Of a stretch of DNA of 49,621 nucleotides, positions 46,285 through 49,621 are shown piece after piece. The DNA is from Streptococcus sp. HMSC034E03 (GTDB taxonomy: Bacteria; Bacillota; Bacilli; Lactobacillales; Streptococcaceae): NCBI RefSeq assembly GCF_001811505.1, contig NZ_KV804976.1, positions 65,043-114,663 on the forward strand. Direction: 5' to 3'. Position 1 is the stretch's first letter, and each line of letters starts with the position of its first letter. The notes under the pieces were generated by a model. The model was not told the DNA's origin. It saw only the letters and a list, made by a program, of their open reading frames with translations, and did no database searches. The position numbers and the translations under genes are program-made.

Positions 46285-46797
46285 CTATAGATTCCTTATC
46301 TCAAATACTGCCGTATGAATCCACTCGTTATGCATTTGAAAGTCATTCTCTATGATTTTACTAAAGGTGAAACCGTTTTTTAAAAGCACTCTCTGAGAAG
46401 CCAGATTGTCCGTTGCCGTCCCTGCGATAATCTTATGTAAACCATAAGTAGTAAAGGCCTTTTCTAAAACGAGTTTAACTGCTTCACTTGCATAACCTAA
46501 ATTAGTAACATTTTCTCCAATCCTATATCCAAGTTCTGCTGTTTTCCTATCCTTCCCTAAAACACTTAAATTGATTCTTCCGACCATAGCGCCTTGTGCA
46601 TCTCTAATAAGATGCATGTAGACATCATGATTCTCTTGTTCCCTTAACAATTCCCTTGTAAGTTCTTTAAAACCTTCTGAGTCAAAATAGTGGGCTGGTC
46701 TAGGAGGTAAACTTCGCTCAAAATACTCCCGATTTTCTTTTTCAAAAGAATAAACATCTATGCTATTTTCTTCAGACATCAACTCTAAACTTATCAT
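46285..46797 (-). CDS. GNAT acetyltransferase, RimJ/RimL type
   Basis: This protein of about 170 aa has RimJ/RimL-type GNAT motifs: MVGRINLSVLGKD (about 70-82), ELGYRIGENVTNLGYASEAV (about 87-106) for acetyl-CoA binding, and ATDNLASQRVLLKNGF (about 127-142). Substrate may be a protein N-terminus or a small amine and is not known. The start at 46797 has AGGAGA 9 bases upstream. A frame from 46830 lacks a ribosome binding site. Confidence 0.85.
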   Translation of the reverse strand: MISLELMSEENSIDVYSFEKENREYFERSLPPRPAHYFDSEGFKELTRELLREQENHDVYMHLIRDAQGAMVGRINLSVLGKDRKTAELGYRIGENVTNLGYASEAVKLVLEKAFTTYGLHKIIAGTATDNLASQRVLLKNGFTFSKIIENDFQMHNEWIHTAVFEIRNL

Positions 46798-46830
46798 TCT
46801 AAACCATCTCCTATCATTCTCTAAACTCAA

Positions 46831-47185
46831 ATTTACTCATGTTCACACAAAGTGACATTTACAGAATTTACAGAGCTATCTTAATTTTTCATATCGTATC
46901 TACATGATAACACCACATACCATGAAGAAAAATAATATCCATCAAGGTCCTCATAAATTCCAACATCTTGCTAAACAGGCTGGAACGCCTATAGAAGCTA
47001 TTTTAAAAGCACTAACGCGCAGCCGATACAGACTTTCCTATCAGAACAAATACGACGCTTATCCTGGCATTTAGTTACAGATCAAACTCTAACTTGACAT
47101 CTAGAAATTCCAATCGCGGGATTAGTACATTTGCAAAGTAAGATGAAGTTTTCAAGGGTGCGACCAGTTATCTTTGTAAAACCAT
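46831..47185. other. 355-bp degenerate region between GNAT and the immunity array
   Basis: No intact gene. The plus strand holds a 50-codon frame (46922-47074, described separately). The rest, 47075-47185, shows only short broken frames. Gene density drops here, marking the edge of the RHS immunity array. Confidence 0.5.
46922..47074 (+). pseudogene. 50-aa plus-strand fragment, possible recombinase remnant
   Basis: ATG-initiated frame MKKNNIHQGPHKFQHLAKQ then AGTPIEAILKAL, stopping at TAG. The spacing HKFQH...AGTPIEAI...L loosely resembles the HxLRH...G...I..LGH box of tyrosine recombinases, but the Arg is Gln and the GH is missing. No ribosome binding site. It is the only plus-strand frame in this stretch. 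It may be a fragment of a mobile element or chance. Confidence 0.25.
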
Positions 47186-47749
47186 TTAATAAAAGTCACT
47201 CGTCCAGAAGGGCACTGGCTTATAGTCTTTTAAAGACTGAGAAAGTTCTCTATTCCCAAATTCAATCTCAAAATAATCGTATAAGTCTTTGCCATAATAA
47301 ATAATATCTAAATCCACTACTGATAAAATCGGCATCTCCTGATTCTCATAACTAGGGAGAAAACGATGCCCATATAAGGGGATTAGTCGAGGTGCTGCTT
47401 CTAACATTTTCCTGATTTGAATATTTCTGTCCAAGAGTGTAGTTGGCTCGCTCCCCCAAGAGGCATCCCACACCAGTTCATCCAAACTTTCCAAAATTCC
47501 ATCATAGGGAGCAACTAGGCTCCGTTTTATATGTTCTATATTTTCAGCTGAGAAATTTCTCCAGTTATAAAAACCTTCTGAAATAGGCAACAATTGTTGA
47601 TAAACTGCCAGCCACTGCTCAGGAAATTCAATTCCATAGATTGTCTCGACTTTTTGTATTTCTTCATCACTTAGACCTGGTTCCAAAGAAATGCCATTCT
47701 CGAGCAATAGCGTCTTAATCCTATCGATTTTCAAAAGATCTCCAACCAT
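47186..47749 (-). CDS. SMI1/KNR4 (SUKH) family protein, orphan immunity candidate
   Basis: This 187-aa protein is of the SUKH superfamily: LSDEEIQKVETIYGIEFPEQW (about 23-43, shown as LSDEEIQKVETIYG and IEFPEQW), LVAPYDGILESLDELVWDA, and LIPLYGHRFLPSYENQEMPILSVVDLDIIYYG in the C-terminal half (LIPLYGHRFLPS, PILSVVDLDIIYYG). Such proteins are common immunity proteins in RHS/WapA loci. No intact toxin precedes it, so it is an orphan. GAGAGG stands just before the ATG. Confidence 0.85.
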   Translation of the reverse strand: MVGDLLKIDRIKTLLLENGISLEPGLSDEEIQKVETIYGIEFPEQWLAVYQQLLPISEGFYNWRNFSAENIEHIKRSLVAPYDGILESLDELVWDASWGSEPTTLLDRNIQIRKMLEAAPRLIPLYGHRFLPSYENQEMPILSVVDLDIIYYGKDLYDYFEIEFGNRELSQSLKDYKPVPFWTSDFY

Positions 47750-47813
47750 TTCCTCTCCTCCTATTCACTCCCTATTTTATGGAGATTAGAGCACATGTCA
47801 CTTCTTAGCTAAA

Positions 47814-48152
47814 CTAAAATGACTTCAAAAAATCAACCAACCCATCATGTAATTGTATATTCTCATTTAAAACTTCCTTGCTCTCTTTATCAGATAGCTC
47901 CAAGTTCATATTACGATAGCCATCCAACAATTGTATATTCTTATTTAAAACTTCCTTACTCTCTTTATCAGATAACTCTAAATTCATATTACGATAGCCA
48001 TCCAATAATTCCATCATCAAAACCAAAGTATCATAACTAACATTAAAAAGCAGTTCTTCTTTAGTTAAATCACTTTGATGGAGATTCATATTTACAGCTT
48101 GTTTCTGGATGATTTTTAGTTCTTGGAAAAATAGTGCTTGCTGATCTGTCAT
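47814..48152 (-). CDS. 112-aa orphan protein with an internal 26-aa tandem duplication
   Basis: This is an acidic, helical, soluble protein. Residues about 49-100 consist of two copies of a 26-residue unit (LLDGYRNMNLELSDKESKEV then LNKNIQ, second copy LNENIQ), encoded by two 78-bp near-identical repeats. Its ATG overlaps the TGA of the 39-aa frame upstream (ATGA), so it is translationally coupled to a toxin-like remnant. This suggests an orphan immunity protein. Family not recognised. The duplication looks recent and may have altered the fold. Confidence 0.6.
   Translation of the reverse strand: MTDQQALFFQELKIIQKQAVNMNLHQSDLTKEELLFNVSYDTLVLMMELLDGYRNMNLELSDKESKEVLNKNIQLLDGYRNMNLELSDKESKEVLNENIQLHDGLVDFLKSF
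47851..48006. repeat. Two 78-bp tandem repeats inside the 112-aa gene
   Basis: 47851-47928 and 47929-48006, differing at only a few positions (for example TTCTCATTT against TTCTTATTT). The 78-bp period keeps the frame and adds 26 residues. Confidence 0.92.
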
Positions 48153-48268
48153 GCTTTATCTAGTCTTTCTACTTTTATTATGGGTATGTTGAACTTCCTT
48201 ATCGCATAGGCCTGGAGATTCAAGTTACCAAAATTCTCTCTTTGACAAATGAAGATTGTTCCTGTCAT
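48149..48268 (-). pseudogene. 39-aa frame, likely C-terminal remnant of an RHS toxin tip
   Basis: MTGTIFICQRENFGN then LNLQAYAIRKFNIP then IIKVERLDKA, stop. The start overlaps the stop of the frameshifted immunity gene (ATGA) and the stop overlaps the start of the 112-aa gene (ATGA). The composition is protein-like and basic, as in nuclease-type tips, and the position just before an immunity-type gene fits a displaced toxin end. No ribosome binding site of its own was seen. Confidence 0.45.
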
Positions 48269-48581
48269 AAGATAAATTTCTTAAATAATTCTGGAATTCC
48301 ACCTTCCTGTGTAAATAAAGCCTTTACAGCAAAATCATTATCGCAAAAACGATTTCTTGGAAGTCATTATCAATTCTCCACTCGATATCTGTATAGAGAA
48401 TATCATTATTTTCGACATTAACTATTTCAAACCAACCTATTGTCACTCCATAAAAAATAATCTCTTCCAATATCTGAGTTGAATATCCTTTATTTTTAAT
48501 AAAAAACGAAAATAAAGTCGAAATAATAGCGTCTTCTTCAACTATCGAGAGTAAGAGTTCTCTTAAATCCTCAAAAGTCAT
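48265..48581 (-). pseudogene. Frameshifted orphan immunity gene
   Basis: The first 85 codons (MTFEDLRELLLSIVEED... EWRIDNDF) have a GGAGG ribosome binding site and read well until about 48360. That frame then degenerates (QEIVFAIMILL, stop at 48324). A second frame takes over at the same place with RNRFCDNDFAVKALFTQEGG and IPELFKKFIL, stopping at 48265. A single-base indel near 48345-48365 explains both, and the joined product would be about 105 aa. It lies 1 base after a toxin-tip remnant, so it was probably that tip's immunity gene. Family not recognised. Confidence 0.7.
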
Positions 48582-48582
48582 T

Positions 48583-48648
48583 TTATTTACCTCCAGTCAA
48601 AGGAATTCTGCCTTCACTTGCAGATAATCTTGTTTTAAATAAACTCAA
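48583..48648 (-). pseudogene. Remnant of an RHS toxin C-terminus
   Basis: A minus-strand frame of 21 codons, LSLFKTRLSASEGRIPLTGG then K and TAA, bounded upstream by TAG. The stop is 1 base before the ATG of the frameshifted immunity gene and contains its ribosome binding site. This is the same geometry as wapA and its immunity gene at the other window end. It reads like the tail of a displaced toxin tip. Confidence 0.55.
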
Positions 48649-48831
48649 CTACAAGGTTCATCCTAGCACCAAGTCACTATCGCGCAACTACTAACAATCT
48701 CCTTTGAGGATTCAAACAAGGTATTGATTTCAAAACTGAGTCCCTATCTAATCAGATATACTTACTGGATAAATGAAATGAGGTACGAATTGCTATCGTT
48801 TATCATTAGATATTCTAAAATAGTCATTATA
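48649..48831. other. Gene-free gap inside the immunity array
   Basis: 183 bases between the toxin-tail remnant and the stop of the next immunity-type gene. Only short broken frames on both strands. I see no hairpin with a T tract, no promoter and no recognisable remnant. Confidence 0.4.
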
Positions 48832-49299
48832 CTACTCTTCAAAATTCACCTTTAGCCAAAAAGCTTCTATATCACCCTTCTCATTTAACGCTGCAATGCA
48901 ATCTGGATAAAACTCAACATACTCTACTGAATCTGATAATTTTTCCTTACCAAAATAAGTATATCCTTTGATTGGTGAATAATAACTTACCCAACTATCT
49001 GATTGTACGAATCGAATACTATCCCCTAAATCTAACTGGCATTCATCCAATAATAGAATAATACTCCCTTTATTCGAGTTAGGAACGAGAACATCTCTTT
49101 CTTCTGCTTTTAATGCCTGAGGAAAAAATCCAAAAATTTGTACGCACGCATTGTTTTCTGAATCAAAGCCAAGTTGGAGTGTGTCAAATAATATGTAGTA
49201 ATCAGAATTTTTTAGAGGTATGGAATCAAAACTATATTCTTCTGGTCTATAAACTAATCGTCTATCGTTCATATCGTATTCTTTTGTAATTTTAAACAT
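48832..49299 (-). CDS. Orphan immunity-type protein, about 155 aa, unknown family
   Basis: Soluble, strongly acidic, beta-rich protein (MFKITKEYDMNDRRLVYRPE ... NSDYYILFDTLQLGF ... SIILLLDECQLDLGDSI ... YVEFYPDCIAALN ... FWLKVNFEE). The start at 49299 is preferred, with AAGG 9 bases before it. A longer frame to 49356 begins inside a coding remnant. No family recognised. Its size, charge and place in the array suggest an immunity protein without its toxin. Confidence 0.65.
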   Translation of the reverse strand: MFKITKEYDMNDRRLVYRPEEYSFDSIPLKNSDYYILFDTLQLGFDSENNACVQIFGFFPQALKAEERDVLVPNSNKGSIILLLDECQLDLGDSIRFVQSDSWVSYYSPIKGYTYFGKEKLSDSVEYVEFYPDCIAALNEKGDIEAFWLKVNFEE

Positions 49300-49356
49300 A
49301 TATAATCGCCTTCTAAAGTTAAAATGGACAATAGGTTTTGTAGCCATATCAACCAC

Positions 49357-49557
49357 TAACTTAAAATTTCTAGCACTTCATCCAGTATGAGCATCTGAAG
49401 TAGCCAGCGATCATCCCTTGACCAAGTATTATCTTTTGAATCATCACCAGCGCTCGTAGGTTTAGTTCCCCTAGATTACTATCCTTGATTTCAAATCCTA
49501 AAATCCCACACCGCCTGTAATCTGGGTAATGAGGTCTAAATGTTCTTTGACGGTAAC
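49357..49557 (-). pseudogene. Degenerate coding remnants, including a second LDL...GF.DLKS copy
   Basis: On the minus strand HLDLITQITGGVGF-stop-DLKS mirrors the LDLFWIYKNS...GFYDLKS remnant at 1-77, with TAT changed to the stop TAG. Two other frames stay open after it: one with LGELNLRALVMIQKIILGQG ending at a TAG, the other with GDDSKDNTWSRDDRWLLQML then ILDEVLEILS and TAG. No frame is intact. This is worn coding DNA of the RHS array. Confidence 0.45.
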
Positions 49558-49621
49558 TTATTGCAGAATTTCAGTAATAGTGACTTCTATTTCTGACTTT
49601 AAATCATAAAATCCTATATGT
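49558..49621 (-). pseudogene. C-terminal end of the remnant that starts at the left window edge
   Basis: HIGFYDLKSEIEVTITEILQ then TAA on the minus strand. Joined through the 30-bp terminal repeat, it completes the frame of the remnant at 1-77. Confidence 0.45.
49592..49621. repeat. 30-bp terminal direct repeat, right copy
   Basis: Identical to positions 1-30. Confidence 0.95.

Noticed and set aside
46922..47074. Firm call of a tyrosine recombinase fragment
   Set aside because: The key Arg and GH residues are missing and the match is too short, so it is kept only as a low-confidence fragment.

Overview
The window looks like chromosomal DNA of a mitis-group Streptococcus (S. mitis / S. oralis / S. 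pneumoniae relatives). The evidence is AT-rich DNA with Gram-positive ribosome binding sites, a complete A-B-C BOX element, a late-competence prepilin peptidase with a cin-box-like site, the AATGal teichoic-acid gene pair, and czcD/sczA and galT-galK/galR blocks that I recognise from the pneumococcal chromosome. There are no rRNA or tRNA genes, no CRISPR array, and no plasmid replication or phage structural genes. The first and last 30 bases are identical, so the piece is either closed on itself by the assembly or bounded by a short direct repeat.

Left end (1-11.4 kb, minus strand). A class B sortase, a polytopic membrane protein and a giant WapA/RHS YD-repeat protein (about 3,218 aa) form one translationally coupled unit. 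A small immunity-type gene follows 3 bases after the wapA stop. At the opposite end of the window (46.9-49.6 kb, same strand) is an array of orphan immunity-type genes, short toxin C-terminal remnants and frameshifted pieces. It would lie directly downstream of wapA if the two ends are joined, and it looks like the worn record of earlier wapA toxin tips.

11.9-16.7 kb. Housekeeping genes: rsuA-type pseudouridine synthase, a rhodanese-like protein without its active-site Cys, yqgQ, a truA-pdxK-pdxU2 operon, a GNAT acetyltransferase and a competence prepilin peptidase (pilD).

16.6-18.9 kb. A two-gene islet (unknown 243-aa protein followed by an HTH-ImmA/IrrE metallopeptidase) sits between the convergent 3' ends of pilD and trpA. 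It is flanked by 103-bp direct copies of their overlapping ends and has its own operator-rich promoter. This is the best candidate here for a little-described system.

18.9-26.9 kb. trpEGDCFBA behind a tryptophan T-box, preceded by a second trpB with its own T-box and a near-perfect promoter. Both leaders carry a candidate UGG specifier.

26.9-32.5 kb. The AATGal aminotransferase and first sugar-phosphate transferase of teichoic acid synthesis, then a heterodimeric ABC exporter.

32.7-41.3 kb. exoA and a VOC protein, a PaaI-type thioesterase, galT-galK divergent from galR, a BOX element, a zinc alcohol dehydrogenase, and czcD divergent from sczA.

41.4-46.8 kb. A five-gene unit (marR, NmrA-like reductase, egtV, egtU, HhH-GPD glycosylase) with the ergothioneine-type ABC importer at its core. 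It is followed by a truncated membrane-protein ORF, a MITE-like element and a second GNAT.

Protein identities come from motif recognition by eye. No database search was run.
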